Assembly (NCBI GenBank): GCA_013396655.1
Contig: WBMV01000301.1
Location: 1,223,291 to 1,287,290 of the forward strand
Reading direction: 5' to 3'
DNA length: 64,000 nt
DNA from: Campylorhamphus procurvoides
Lineage: Eukaryota; Chordata; Aves; Passeriformes; Dendrocolaptidae
Made by a program: the position numbers and the translations under genes
Part shown: one piece after another, positions 11,097-25,400 of the stretch
Position numbering within the stretch: position 1 is the first letter of the stretch
Layout: each line of letters begins with the position of its first letter
Notes under the pieces: model-generated
What the model was told of the DNA's origin: nothing
What the model saw: only the letters and a program-made list of their open reading frames with translations
The model's database searches: none

Positions 11097-14000
11097 ACCC
11101 TGGTAGGATGAGGTCCACATTCTGGATTAGTTTCTGACAGCTGCCTCAATACAATAACAGAAATAGCATGTTGCTACTTCACTTGTGGAGAGTGAGACCT
11201 GCACTTGTAGGCTTGTCAGTCTAATTGGCACCTTCGACAGCCAGCATAATTTACATTAAAATAGCTGACACAAAACCAATTCCTGTTTTACATTAGAACA
11301 TCTAGCAAACACAGACGTGAAGGCTCAGCCCTACTGGAGACATTCATAGGAAAGCTCTCGAGGAAGCAGTACCTCATGGAGTTTGGTATCTGTAGCGTTA
11401 CATGGTGTGAACACTGTATGAGTTTGGGAGTTGTATAGACACTCTTGGGACAGTGGGTCTGCAGTAAGGCTTATTTCTAGTTGGAAAGGCAAAGAGAAAA
11501 GTCAATTAACAAACTTTACATGGGAGATGATGGCCTTTAAAAATACAAAACGTCTTTCATAAATGAAAAGGCAGTCTTTCTTCTATAGCCTAGTGAAGCC
11601 TGTAAGATCAGTTGGAAAATCATCAGTCCCTTCCCAACAGGGTGCTGTGACCTGTCCCAGTACTTTCTGGAGTGAAGGAACTCTGAGTGAAGGTTTCATC
11701 TCTCAGCAGCATTGCTTATGCCTAAGCACACCAACAAGCCATGGCTAAGGTCCCTCAGGAAACCCCATGCACCTTTTCCTGGGTTCTTGTTCAAGAAGAA
11801 ACAGGTCCACCTGAGAAGCTGTGTTTGTTGTCTGAGATGCTGCATTTTGTGATGTGGGCACAGCTTACTCTGGGTGCCACTGCTGAAGAATGCTGGTGCA
11901 CCCCTTTGAGCAAAGGCAGGCTGGATAGATCGATACAAGATATGCAATGCTTCTGAACTGGCTGCTTTTCACATCAGTATGAAGCATTGATAGCTTTGGA
12001 AACATATTTTTAAAACAAGCTTTTTATGACTATGAGTGAACTCAGAGCTGGGAGAAAGCTTGTCATTCAAAACCCATTCTGAAATGGGAAGATATATACA
12101 CATAGCTATGTAAGAAGTGTTTTCCATTAAAAAAAAAAAAAAGCTCAAATTTTCACTGGAGCTGATACCATAAGAAATAAGGTCTGTAACATGGGCTCAT
12201 AAACCCAATATACTACCAGCATTTGTACATTATTTGACATGGATGTGTTGGGGTTTAATGGCAGTTGGAAAAAACTACATTATTTGTGCCCTACTAATCC
12301 AGTGTTATAATCTCACACATGCACACACCTTTTCAAGTCAGATAAAACAAGGCAACCAGTTCAGTCTCGAAAGGCTAATCTGCATTGCCCTCATCTTGCC
12401 ACTTCATTGGTATTTAATATCCTCCCTACAAATTTACTGATTCAGCTTGACTTTCATCTCTCACTTAACATCCCTTCTCAAACAACTTCGCAGTCAGCTC
12501 ACAAGCAATCTTTAGCTAAGACGCAGTCTGGGTCCCCGCTCCTCTTCCATGCATTCATCTTTGTATGCACCAGTCCAGATTTTCCATTCCTCTGCTTCAG
12601 TGGAATTCAGTTACATACAACTGAGTTATCCCTGACATCCTCCAGTGGCAGAGAAGAGACCAGGCTGATCACCTTTGTTTTGTCAACTCTGATTCTCAGT
12701 TACAGTTCTCTTAAAATTATCATTTGCAATTCATTGTTTGTTTCAGAGCAGGGCTGGACAAAGGTCAATTTGAATGGCAAGTAGTACATAAATAGCTGAT
12801 TAGACCAGTCCCTGGAGTCTCTGGTGGAGCACCAGACCCCATCAAGCTGGAAGCTGCTCAAGTGCCAAATAGACTGCACTGAAGGACATCCAGTTAAAAC
12901 AGACAAGAAGGATGACTGGAGGAAAAGAGTTAGCATAACAAGGATGTGGAACTGAGGGAACACTGATTTGTCAGATTTCTATAGAAGAAAACTCAACATA
13001 TACCATTAAAGTTTGACTTAGTACCTCCTCCTCCTCATAACAGTACTTCTCTTTCCATCCACCAAGACTTTTAAAAACTTATTTCTTCTCCATTCTTTCA
13101 ATTTTTTGTTCCCAGACCAATAGGGTTAGAGGTGGCCAGTTCATTACCTAGTGTAAGTCTTGCTGAAGGCAGCAAGGGCACACTGTTACACCCACCTGGC
13201 TCATGTTGAAGCTGGTGGCTTTTATTTCCAGGAAATGCAGCACTGCAGAAATAGTGTCTGTAGGGATTTCTCAAGGTTTTATGAACACATCAGGTAACAT
13301 TTGATGAATCCCTATTTTCTGAGAACACTGTAAGTGCCATCAGAGAAACAGCATGGGAAAGACAAAAGCAGTTAGTATGTTTTCTCTTAAGGATTTCAGA
13401 ACAAAATTATGAGACAGATGTAGGAAATACAGATTTGTGTGTTTAATTTGAGAAACTAAAATGCCTGAGAACATTTTTATGAAGACAGTATAGAAAATGA
13501 GCTGTGTCAGGACAAAAATATTTCATTTTCACAACTCTTCTTCAAAGACACATAGCTCAGCACTTCAGAAAACCTTTTTCTGCATATGTACATATTTAAA
13601 GATTAGCTGAAGTTCTTGCTCTTAAAGCAAGCAAGTAAAAAGGTACTTTATGTTTTATTGTGTTATTATTATTCACTGAGTTTCATTTGTTTTTATCTTT
13701 ATTTTATTGGTATAATATAGTAAAAGCTTTGAGGGTGTTATGTTTTTTGACAGGGAAGAATAAACCACTTACTATTCTACACTAAACAGATATAAAACAA
13801 AGGCAGCAATAGGAGCACACTGGTCTTTTACTAAGCAGCTGGATGTGATACCAGAATCAGAGTTTCAGGCTAAATAGACTTGTTTTTTAAATGAGAGACA
13901 GAACAGAATCCTTCAAAAATACCTAAATTTGTCAAAATATATGCCTAAACATATGTCTTAACAATCATACCAGCATTGTAAAACAAAGGGACTATACCAG

Positions 14001-17000
14001 AATTTCTTAAGCCTACATTTCCCTGGTATGCTCTGAAAGCACGACAAAAAACATTGTAGATTAAAAACATTACTGAAAATGGTAAATTCTGGTTTTCTTA
14101 CATTCATGACATTTGATTCTAGGGAATGTTGTGATCTCTTTGACTCTTGTGTTGCCACTCTATTTCCCTGAAGAGTCCCACTAAATTCTTTAAAACTGAT
14201 CATAATTCTAGAGTTAAGAGTGAAGATGAGAGCTTGCAGGATCTGGACAATACTTTATTCTTCCAATCCCATACTATAGCTAAAGATTTTCTAATTTTTA
14301 CCTTAAATAGAGTTCTTCTAGTCCCTCACAAGATCTTGCAATTTTGCAAAACTGGAAAAACAAAGAATGGTTTGCAGTGTAGGAGCTGTATTTTCTTAAG
14401 CATTGCATTCCAGAGCCCTTGTTGAGTTTAGAATAATGAATAATTGAAGCTGAAAATCATCTTTCTCCTCTAAATTTGTCTCTATGGACTTCTGAGCCTC
14501 AGCAGTATTCCTTAACAACTTTTAGTTAATAGAACATGGAAAGGATTTTTTTAATTTGACTGTGAAAATAAGTGTTTTCTCTTGCTCCATTTATGAAATA
14601 TTTGAAAAAATGAAACCTATTTTCAGAAATGAAAAGCTGGATTGAGATGCTGATACACTTAGTAAATCACTATTTCTGAAAACTGGTACTATTTTATGGT
14701 GTTTCACACCTTTCTGTGTAAAAAGAATCATGTTTTGATGGTAAATGCTGCCCAAGCACTCTTTTTGCCCAATCTCCTGGTTGTTTTGGGATTTTTTTGC
14801 TGGCTTCTATTAATGCTTCAGAGGAAGTACAACATATTTCATGTATAATATGCTTTTATGCAGAGCAGTGTTATTAAGTATTTTGATTTTTATTTGTCCT
14901 TTGAACAGATGGACTTTTCAAAATTTACAAAAGAAAACACTGCTGTGTTTTTTCTTTTTTTTTTAATCTGATTATGCTATTGAGTGTTCCTTTGCCTTTC
15001 TTCTTAAAAAAAAAAAAGTAAACAGGGAGAATCACAAAATCTATTCTATCATTAGAGTTTTCTAATTTCACTAGTATGCAAAAGGGACCACTTCCAAGAG
15101 ATACCTGCCTTTTTTATCAAAACTTTTCCTGGTCTTTTTCCTGTATCTGCACAATCCCCAGAATTTGTCATGTATTGACCCTTACATTTGCACAACCTGA
15201 AAAATTCAAGGTAGTCTTTTGTTATAAATCTTGACTCAAGAAACAAATATGACCTGATAACTGTGAAGACCTATTGCAGGAACCACAATATATATGATAG
15301 TGTAGATATACTCTAGATAGTTGTAATCCCTAAGAATTATGTGTTCACGTACTTTATCTTGGATACTATTAACAATATTAACATATTTTTAAATATATAA
15401 TACATATATTTATATTTTCATGTATTATCTTATACTATTATCAGGGTGCAGTTGAAGTGCATGCTGGCATGATACATGCTTTGTTTGGGCAGAGATAGAG
15501 ATTAATGCCTATGCATAGGAAGACAGCAACTTAATATAAAACTCCAACAATATAAAAAACACATGGTGATAACATAATTATTGAGAGAGTAATGTGAAGA
15601 GCTCTCTGATGTGAGCTCTAAGTCACCAAAGCAATTAAATCTGTACATAGCTAATACTTTCTGGAACACTACTTTCTGGGAAGTACACAACTTAAAGAAT
15701 ACATTGTCAATTCTTCATCTTCATCTTGTGTTATGCTGACAAAATTTGCATTATAGAAAATAAAATAAACCACAGCAGGCAACAGAAGTCCAAGTGAATC
15801 TAACAGGTCTTGGTATAAAATTGCAACTTCTTACTTTAGTAGGGCTAAAATCCTCTTCCTGTGTAGAGTGTGTCATCTCCAACTTGGCCTGCTCTCAAAC
15901 TTTGCACACATATTTGGTCTAAAAGAAAATTTAGAATTGCATTACATTTCTAAGAAAATGTATTTCTCATCCTCCTTGATGTGGGTTCCTTATCTCATAT
16001 GCCAGTTACTGCAACATCCTTCTCTCTTTCTTTGTGAAATTCAGTCTCAGCTTTGCTCCCATCCAACCCACCTACTGTGTGCCATGTTGACCAACAGGAT
16101 TTCCCTGTGCACCCCATCCCTGGGCTTCCATTCTCTGTTTCATTGACCACATTTCTTAATTTACTTCTGTAAGACTGCTGATACCCATCTGCACTTATTT
16201 CTTATAAAAATACTGATTTCTGGACAGATATAAGGCCAACCGACACTTATTTTATTAACCTTCAAACACAGAGGCTTTGTGTTTCTTTCTGGCACTCTTC
16301 ATACTCTAAAAGAAAGGTCCATGATTAATCACAAGGCTACCTCATTATTTTTTCTTCCCTATTTCCCTTATAATTTTCCTTTTCTACAATTCTTATTTTT
16401 AACTTTGGACAACACATGCTCTTTCTTTACTCTTTTATTAGTCTAATAAACTTAGCCTAAGTTCCTTCAGAGGGAGAGGATATCTTGTGGTCCCTATTTC
16501 CACAGTGCCAAGGACGATGGGTCTATGAATTAGACATCTAAATGCTAGCAATATTCTGAAGAGTAACTTGCATTCCCTATGAGATATACAAACAGGATTT
16601 TAGAAGCTTCAATTAGGAAGCAATGCATTCCAGGGCATTTTCATGTTAAAATCTTAAGGAGTAGGCATGTTTGACTTTTGTGCTGGGATTTCCCACTGTA
16701 CATTTCCATTTTATATGTCCAAGGAAACCCTCCTCCACATCAGATTTCAGTGTGCCTTTTTCTGTAAAAACTGCTGACTGCTTCAGGGGATGATTAGTAA
16801 AAACTCTGTAGAGGAAACCGATGTCAAAAATATGATAGAAAGTTTCTTTAATCCTATCAGTTCATTGCTGGTTTATATGCTGAAGCATGAAGGTTCGAGA
16901 ATCCTCATTTTTCTCAAAGGAAAAACAATTATTCTATGTATTACTATAATTCTGGCTTTGGTCATTTTAGAGGGAGGTAAAAGTACAACAAAAAAACCCC

Positions 17001-20000
17001 CCAAAAATATTTTTTATTATTCTTTTTTATACATTTCATCATTCTTCCCTATTGTGTCTTATTAGGAAAAAGAGAAGAACAGAAATAGTTACTGACTTTG
17101 GAACAGAGATTAGGAAATGAGAAGGACATTAATTGCCATCAAAGAAGTAGGAGTAATGGCAAAAAGGCACTGATATTAACCTGGATAAGCTCAGTAAGTT
17201 AAAGATAAAACTGTACTCATAACATGAATAGTTGCTGCTATTTTCTGCAGCAAAGGAGAAAAGTACCCAAGGCAATGATAGCTTAGTCACTCTTGTAAAA
17301 AATGAAGATTTTACCTTTTTTTCTGTAAGTGAATGGAATGCTACAGGGAGGAGCATGATGGAAAATCCTGAAAGTGTATAGCAATAAAAGGAAATGGCTG
17401 TATGAATGGACTCTGTGGCACTAGGAGGCAAATACACAGATTATTAAGTCTAAGGGATGACAAATGCAAAATGTCAGCATATGTGGAGACATTCTTGAAA
17501 GAAAAGGTCATAAAAATGGCACATAGAAGACACGTTTGCTATGAGAAAAGTATTCTAAGTCAAAGTTAAAAACCTATATTTAAACACACAGTTACTAGAA
17601 GAATATGTTATAGATAATATGTAGACTATGTCTAGCAAGAGTATGTATCTAATCTACTCACTGTAGTGTTAGTTAATAGAAGTTATGGAGGTACAAAATA
17701 TTAAGTGCAAATTTACTCCCTTTTAAAAAGCACTCAAGAAGAAGAAATGTGTTTGTATAGAACAAAGATTTTATTTGCATGAAACCAAATAATTGAAAAA
17801 GAAGGAAATCTATAAGTCCACTTTCCTTAACAATTCTTTCAGAAGTACTGAGGGCTCTTGAACCTTCTCATGTCAATAATCTTTTACTTACTGATTCTCT
17901 TTCAGTTTCCTAACATTGTTTCTTCCTTCATTTGACTAACACATGTGTGTAACCTAGTCACATATGATGTTGTTGAAAGGGTTACACCATTAAGATAAGA
18001 CCAGCTAAGGGATTTCCTGAGCTAAAGATCTTATCTTTGACTATGTCATAAAATCTGATAACCCTCTGTGAAGAAGTGGTAATAAACCCCCTTCGCACTG
18101 CAATAAATTAATGTGGCCAGTGTTGTTTATTTTTATAGATACTTACAATAGCAGTATATTTGCTTTTGAGATTTCTGGCGCTGTAAAATGGCATTCAGAG
18201 GTCCAACATCTGAAGATTATAGGCTGCCTGTCTGCTTACTCACCACACCAAGCTCTGGCACTGAATTCACCGAGGTGAAATGCAGTGTCCCTGCTCAGGG
18301 AAATACAAGACTTTAGACATGCTGCTTCTTGCATTTTTTTCATAAGAGTCACGATTTGAAAAAAGGAAAAAAAAGGTCTTTGAGCTCTCCTTTGGAGAAA
18401 CACTACCCAAACAGAGGTTATCTGAATCCTATAACCACCCCTGCCAGAAAGAAGATAACCTCCCTTACCTTGAGGCAATATAATTTTCTTATTAATATGT
18501 TGTATGAGGGTAGTTTCTAGAAATAGGTCCTGGATCTTCTGAGAATACTTTGCAAATACAGAAGGAAAGGATGCACCAAGGATGACTGGGGCCGCTTGAA
18601 TGCCAGCAACTCACACTAGTTCATGTACACTGGTGTATATCTAGACATTCTCATTCAAAAGGTATAAAGAATGTCACCCTTTGAACCCCACCAAGGAGCT
18701 GTCATCACCTTCCACTAGCACTAGGAGGTGTTGGACACCTGACTGAAGGAAACCATGTGAGCAAGGAAGAAATCCTTGTGTAGATTGAGGGGTTCCTTAA
18801 AAATAAAGTGTCCTAAACAAAAAATTCCTGAATAAATATTTAAAGACAACCTGTTAATAAGAGGAACATTAATTCAATTTATAGTTCTACTCTGATGTCT
18901 TGGAAGAGAACTTAATAGTCAAATATCCAAATGCTGTTACGTTAAGAAAAACGCATGTTTATACTAAACAAATTTGATTTGATAATTTACATTAATGTTG
19001 TGGCATATTGACAGTTTAGTTAATGCTTCTTGCATCTTCTGTGCAATTGTTTGACAACATTGCCTTATGACTTTCCCGAGCTGTCAAACACATTGAATCT
19101 AGATCTTCACATGAGCACGCATGAATGGTTCAGTAGCTTCTGTGCACATGAAAGGCAGAATGATGAAACACAGAAATACAGTTAAAGGCATAGATAACCA
19201 GACTCAATTACTCTACATAGTTTTCACTTTGTTGACTCTGGTAATTTTAATTGTTTTCAATCACAAACAAGACAAAGGTCAATATGAACATGAATCATAC
19301 TGTGTCATGTGGTTCTTGCAGATTTACAAACAGGTTTGTCAGCATTTCTGGCAAACAGCAGCTGCATGATGGTACCAAATGTTTTATGTCTAAAGCTCAT
19401 TAGTTTTTCCTTTGCTTTACAAAAATAGAAATCTGTGCACTAATTGAAACAGGAAGCTCTGAACTCAAACTGTACATCATAATCAGTTATCTTTTCTTGA
19501 AATATCTCCTCAGGTAAGGCCATTAACATATTGATCCTGATTCACTTAAATTACAGAATGAAGAATTAGATTAATTACAAAGAAAATTGATCTATGCCTC
19601 ACAGCAAGAATCCGTCTGTCTGATGGTTTATTTGTAAATACAACGTAGCAATAGGTATCGAGTGAAGATACACAGACATACACAGGCTAGGAACAAAGGG
19701 TTTTTTTAATGCTTTTCTATGCCATTGCCCTCAGTTTCAAAGCATTCTGCCCCGCCTAACTATAATAAGGATTTTAGTTTCATAAACTCAGTCTTCAAGA
19801 AATGACCAAATGAATGAATGAGATAGAGATAGATTGAAAAAGAGAGCTCAGATATGCTGGTTAAAACGAAATGCCTATTAGAAACTGTTTAGAGTTTTTA
19901 GCTCCCTGTTTCTTTAACTTTCTGTATTTGTTGATTACGGAAATAATTGTTTTAATTGTTGACACATGAAAGGGCTTCTCACACCTAACAATTTATAACC

Positions 20001-20399
20001 ACCAGATTTGTACACAGTTTCATTTGGGTTACAAATATACCTTAAGCTTGATCTGTTCAAAACATACATGTACAAATAGATCAATGATACAAGATCCTAA
20101 TGATGAAACAATAGAAACTCTGCCAAAAGGCCAGGGGAGTGTTCGCTTCTTGGCTTTCTCATATAGAAGCAGGATGGCCTGGAGGCAGGACAATGCAATA
20201 ATTGTATGGGCATTGCCCAGCAGGAATGGACACAGCCAAGCTGGTCAGTGTACATCCTTCAAAACTCCTGAAAAAAATTGCAAATAAAAAGACTGGAAAA
20301 CTAAGGCAGTGAGGACGACTCCTGACTAGCCAAAAGGAAAGAGAATTCTTGGCATGACTGTGGCCACACAGTTGGGAAAATGGGGTAAGATTTTCTCTT
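11097..20399. other. Unique AT-rich DNA, no gene seen
   Basis: Nine kilobases of AT-rich sequence with scattered A/T homopolymers, an AT-rich patch at about 15375-15420 and an A/C tract at 16986-17007. Open frames stay below about 125 codons. None has recognisable motifs or a convincing exon structure. No LINE, LTR or RNA gene was recognised. Confidence 0.5.
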
Positions 20400-20412
20400 C
20401 CCCCCCCCCCCC
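20400..20412 (+). repeat. Poly-C homopolymer (13 C)
   Basis: Thirteen consecutive C residues follow a pyrimidine stretch and precede AAAA. The length may be imprecise because homopolymers are prone to sequencing error and slippage. Confidence 0.9.
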
Positions 20413-22335
20413 AAAACATCAAGAATAATGACAGTGTGTATCAGGGCCCAGGTTTTGCCAAGATACCTTCTCTTCAGTGCTGTGGTGAAAATCACAGCAA
20501 AGTTATATGCAGACAATCACATACAAAATTAAAGAATAACAATTCCTGTGCCTATCTCCTTGGACACCAGGAAGAAATGTATTAATTTGCCTGTGCAGAC
20601 TTTTGCAATTGATTGATTTGGTGCCATGTGCATGCTGCCTGTAGGAAAAGTACCCTCAGGGTGTGGGTAGAAAGCGATTGCAATATACACTACTATATTG
20701 TCAGTGTGTGGTATTTGTGCACTGTCCATTACCTCAGACCCTCACAAGCTTTAATACAATTGCTCTGTAACTGTGCTGCAGGGATGTGTAATGATGTTAC
20801 TCTTACTTATTAGTGCAGAAAATGGTATATTGGAAGGCTGAGATCTACATATTTAGATACTTAATTCCAACTTACTCCATACAAAAAAGTAAAATTCAGT
20901 AGGATACAGGCACCTTTATAGCCTCAAAGACTTTGTTGAAACAATTTGTCTAGGGGTACCACAAAGGCTTACAGGATCAGGGGAACTGAACCCTATTGTG
21001 TGCTTTGCCTACAGATATGGCCTTGTGGATTATTTCCAATATTTCAGTATTTAATGTCCTTGTAGAAAAATATGTATTTAGTCACAGAAGGAGATGAAGG
21101 TTTTTACTAACTGTAAAGTCAGTACACCACCTAGCCTGAGAGAGAATTTGTACAAAGCTATTATTAACCTAGGTGTGTAACTGCATCCTTATAATTAGTT
21201 TCTGGGCATATGTGTCCTAGTATGTGCTTGTGTTACTTTACCTCTATCCATTTCAAAATCTATGAACTGGAATGAAACTAACCTTATGTTTGAATGAGTC
21301 TTTAGTGCAGAAGTGTAGCTCAGTAATGCAGAGAAACTTTTTTTTTTTTTGACATATGCAAAGCCTGCTGTTACACTGCTTCTCTGTGGGGTAAAAGGAA
21401 CTCCATAAAAGTTTACTCACTTTTGACTGTTGTGTAAAAGGTTTATGCATATGAATGGGAACATTTCACAGAAAACTGTAGTAGATTCTGGCTACTAAGT
21501 TTTAGTTTCAGTTTCTGAGTTGTCTTGGATGTAGCTCATATTCTTCCTTTGCTTTCAGTGTTGCTCACAAGACCATTCAGGAAGAATTACTTTGTTATTG
21601 CTATGATTGTTTTTCATTGGTACTGCTCACAAATTTATCCATATGTCTCAAAATCCACCAGTAGTGTTCAATGAACCTTTACTAGCTTGAAGTTGGAAAT
21701 GTGTCTTCCCTTTTGTTCATTGTATGGTGTTCCAGGCACACCTGAATGGCTTTCTTCTGCTTTGCCAGCTATATTAATGTGTACTTTATTGTAAGAACAA
21801 TTGGCTACTAGAACAACATCAGCTTTCAGTGCAATGAAAGGCTATTTTTGCATTGAAGAGCAACATCAATTTCTTTCTTTGCCCATAAATTTTCAAACGA
21901 TTCAGTCTGCATCAAGCATCTCCACACTACTCTAGTTCATCCCCAAGGCTGGGATCACTGAAAAGATAGAAGCCATCTGTAGAATCTGTATCTCTGTGCA
22001 AACTTCCTTAAGGCTGGAACCATTTAGATCTGAGGCTTTGATTTGCATGACACACTTCTGAATATTGACATTTGGCTGTGTCAGAAAACACAAGTTAAGC
22101 CAGCCTAGATCTTTCCTCTCCACCTGTTTGCACAAAGCTGCCAAGCAGAAAAATTAAATGCTTATATTGCTAATAAGAAAGTTTGTTAGAACTCCTGGAT
22201 TGTTGAATTCTGCAGTTATTTTTGATTTACCTTGTTCTATAAAAATGTTGCTAACATCTCTTATCAAAGCTGGTCTCTGTTTAATGGGTGTTGACAACAG
22301 TAAACCCCACCAAGTCTGTTTTCTCTTTTGGGACA
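20413..22335. other. Unique DNA, no gene seen
   Basis: AT-rich sequence with a poly-T run near 21340-21350. No gene, repeat family or structured element was recognised. Confidence 0.55.
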
Positions 22336-22400
22336 CAGATTCACAGGACAGCAGAGGCTGGAAGACACCAATGGAGCTCACCTGCTTCTGTTGCTGCAGT
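22336..22400 (-). mobile_element. Possible decayed CR1 3'-end relic
   Basis: The stretch CAGATTCACAGGACAGCAG followed by AGGCTGGAAG resembles the common avian CR1 terminal sequence read in reverse complement, where a GATTCACAGGATGG-type start is followed by GGTTGGAAGG. The match fades within about 50 bp and the rest is too diverged to place. If real it is a very short old fragment whose 3' end is on the left, so its sense strand is minus. The comparison is from memory only. Confidence 0.35.
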
Positions 22401-25400
22401 CCTCTAGTGGGGTCATGTCTAATGCAGGTAAGGGGCTCCTGTACAGCAATAACAGTGGTGCTGCTTGGACCAAAATTTGGGGCAAGGCTTAGGTACCATC
22501 ACTGTACAGACCTTGAAGACTTGTTCAGATCCAGCCCTGCCATGTCTGAAACTGTAGGGCAGGCTGCACCTCTACTGTTTCTCTAATTTCAATCCCTTGC
22601 ATCTATTTTACATCATCAAAAAGAACAGCACACAAAACCATAATGGGATAGCACTTGGAAATATAGGAAAGGAAAAGGAGAGTAGTGGTTCTGGCTTTGA
22701 ATAGAGGAAACCAATTACACCCAGCAGATGGGCAAACATCTCTGTCCATCTCTTACAGCTTGAGGTGACACTGACCTCACCCTCACCATTCCCTATTACT
22801 GCCTGGAAAAAAACCTTAACAGCTGACGGGCAAGTAGATAACAGAAGGGATCAAACACCTCCCAGTGTGTGCCAAACAGTAGGCACAGCTATATGTTCAT
22901 CACTACACTGCTTCCTCTGCAGGGAAAATCAAATGGCATTTGTTCAGTTCTGACTGGGCTGATATTTCACATCTTGCTTTCAACTCTTTTTGATCTTCAG
23001 TCTGTTGACTGCATTTGCCTCCAAAATAATGAGGGAGCCTGCTGAGGAGCCACAAAACATGCAGGAGCCAGAGGAGAGATCAGCAAAGCCCAAGACGCAT
23101 TGTAATGGCAGTTTAATGGGGCCTCCAGGGACACGTACTTTAAGTGGCAGAGGGACCTCTTAGAGTGTAAATTCTTATTTCCCTTGGAGAAACTACAATA
23201 TATAACATTAAGGGAGTTGAGGGAACTTACTGCTATGCCTTCTCAGACATTTCTCCACAGATGTTCATGCACAAAACACCAAATCATGCTGCAAATCATG
23301 GGCTTTGTGACAGAAAAGCAGAATTTGGCTGTTTTTCATTTAAATACCCTTTTCTGAAAGGCAGAAACCAAATCCTTGCCACTACTTTCTAAGAGGGGGT
23401 GGTTTTGTTTCAGCTGGCATGGGTCTTTTTTTCAAATACTGCTTCCCTTAAACCATCCCCATTCAAACACCTTCTCTCCCTCCTTAGAGGTTAAGCTACA
23501 TACTGCCTATAACGCATTACAGTTTATCTCTGAAATGTTAAACTCAGTGTCTCAGTTTTCAAGATTAAGTGGCACAAGGCCAGAGTAAATTCACTCCTGC
23601 AGTGGATTCCTCTTTGGCTTAAAAAGTAGCCAATTCTGCTAAAAAAAAAAATCACAAGGAAAGGTGTAACGTGTGGAAGTTGGAGAGCCTGTGAAGAGGC
23701 AGCACTGCCCTCTGTATGACATTCATATACCACAGTGGAAATGTGTTATTTTCTCAAATGAATTTTCTTTGGGGGATTAGAAAGAGAAAGAAATTGGTGG
23801 AGAAGTTGGAAGGAATTAGGTTATATTTCTATGATAATAAGGGAATCTTGGAAATTAGTCTCTCAGTGACAGAAAGGAAGAATCTGTAGTGGCAAAGGTG
23901 GGGAGAAAGCTCTTGCAAGGTAACACATCTCAGGAATGAATGGGAGTATTTTGCATGGAAAGACAAGAGGGAGGAAAGCATTTTCCTAACTTGAAGTAAA
24001 AAACATAGCCCAGAAAAGAAACCAGTTGTTCCTGATATACCCCCATCTTACTCCTTGCTGCCATCAGTATCCTGAAAGCTGTCTAGTCCTGCCCTTTTCT
24101 ATCACACATTCAAATCATGCATCCAAGCAGAATCTGGGTCCTACTTTTCCACTACAGAAACTTCACAGATATTTCATTCTTTTCTTTCCAACCATATTAG
24201 AGATGTAATTTCAGAACTATTTATCCATTCAGTCTTAACTCCCTGTCTTCTGTATATAAATCAACAGTGATCTCCATCTTCTTATTCTTTTAATTAATGC
24301 TTATTCACTGAGCAATGTGTTGAGGGAAATTTTATAAAAGATTGCTGCTGTATGGCAAATGAAGCTGGGGGGCAGTGGTGGGAAGGATTGAAAGCAAACA
24401 GGAGAACACTGAATTCTTTTTTTGTTTGTTATATTTTATATATCTCATGTTTGCTATAAAAGACAGTATTAAAGTCAATCTTAGGGAAAAAGAAAGAAAG
24501 AGAAATAGACAAATACCCCAAGTATCTGAATGGCCAGAGCATACACAGAAAATACATTTATTTGTTCAGGACAGCTTAGCTACAGGCTGTTTCCAGCAGT
24601 CCTTTTCCTTCCGGATGCACAGCTTTGATGCAGTCTACAAGCAGTGCCTGGAGAAAAAATTGCTTATGATGGGTTAGAAGAGGAGGGAAATAAGAAAAGA
24701 GGAGAGAGTGGAGGGAGCCTAAGCTCATCAACACTGTAGCTGCCCCAGTCTCTGCTGGTTCCTGATTTGCTGTCCCTTAAAAGATTTTTGTTCATATTGG
24801 TTGTCACCCATCCAGCGGTTGCCTTTCTATCCCTGTCTGCCAACCACAGCCTCAGTAGTAACATCCCAGATGATACTGTTGCCTGCATAGTTTGCAAACC
24901 AGCAAACTCTTCCAGGGTGACTTCTACCTTTCTACTTTCTCCCTAAATCCCAAATGCAATCATTGTACCCTAGCCCCCACCCCAGAGACTATTGACAGCC
25001 CCAGCCAACACCCCCTCCTTGGCCTGGTGATGGGTGAGTGTAGAATACAGATGGAAAATCCAACTTGCATTATAAAGTCTGACACTGGATGTTGGAATAG
25101 CTGAGAAAGGCAATATCTTGGCTTAATAAATTCCATTTTAGGGAGACCTGTGCTTGCAAAACATAAACTCTGAGTGGGTCTCACCAGCAGTTAAACGTCT
25201 TTCGCTGGGCTGTGTTTCAGACAGCCAGCCAGCTGCAAAAGCTCACTTTGAGATAAAAAGAGGATTTCCTGCTGAGGATCAGTAATAAATGCTGATCTGT
25301 GAAGTTGGTTTGTCTCAGGCTGAAATGTGGAGGAGCAGTGCATTGAGAAGTGGGTTTTTCCCTCTGGCAAAAGGAGGAGGGAAACTCCGGGAGCAGAAAA

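Noticed and set aside
20400..20412. Poly-C run as a functional element
   Set aside because: It is a single homopolymer with no flanking pattern and is likely to vary through slippage or sequencing error.
22158..22586. 142-codon open frame on the plus strand
   Set aside because: It runs through a probable CR1 relic and unrelated flanking sequence. The peptide has no recognisable motif.
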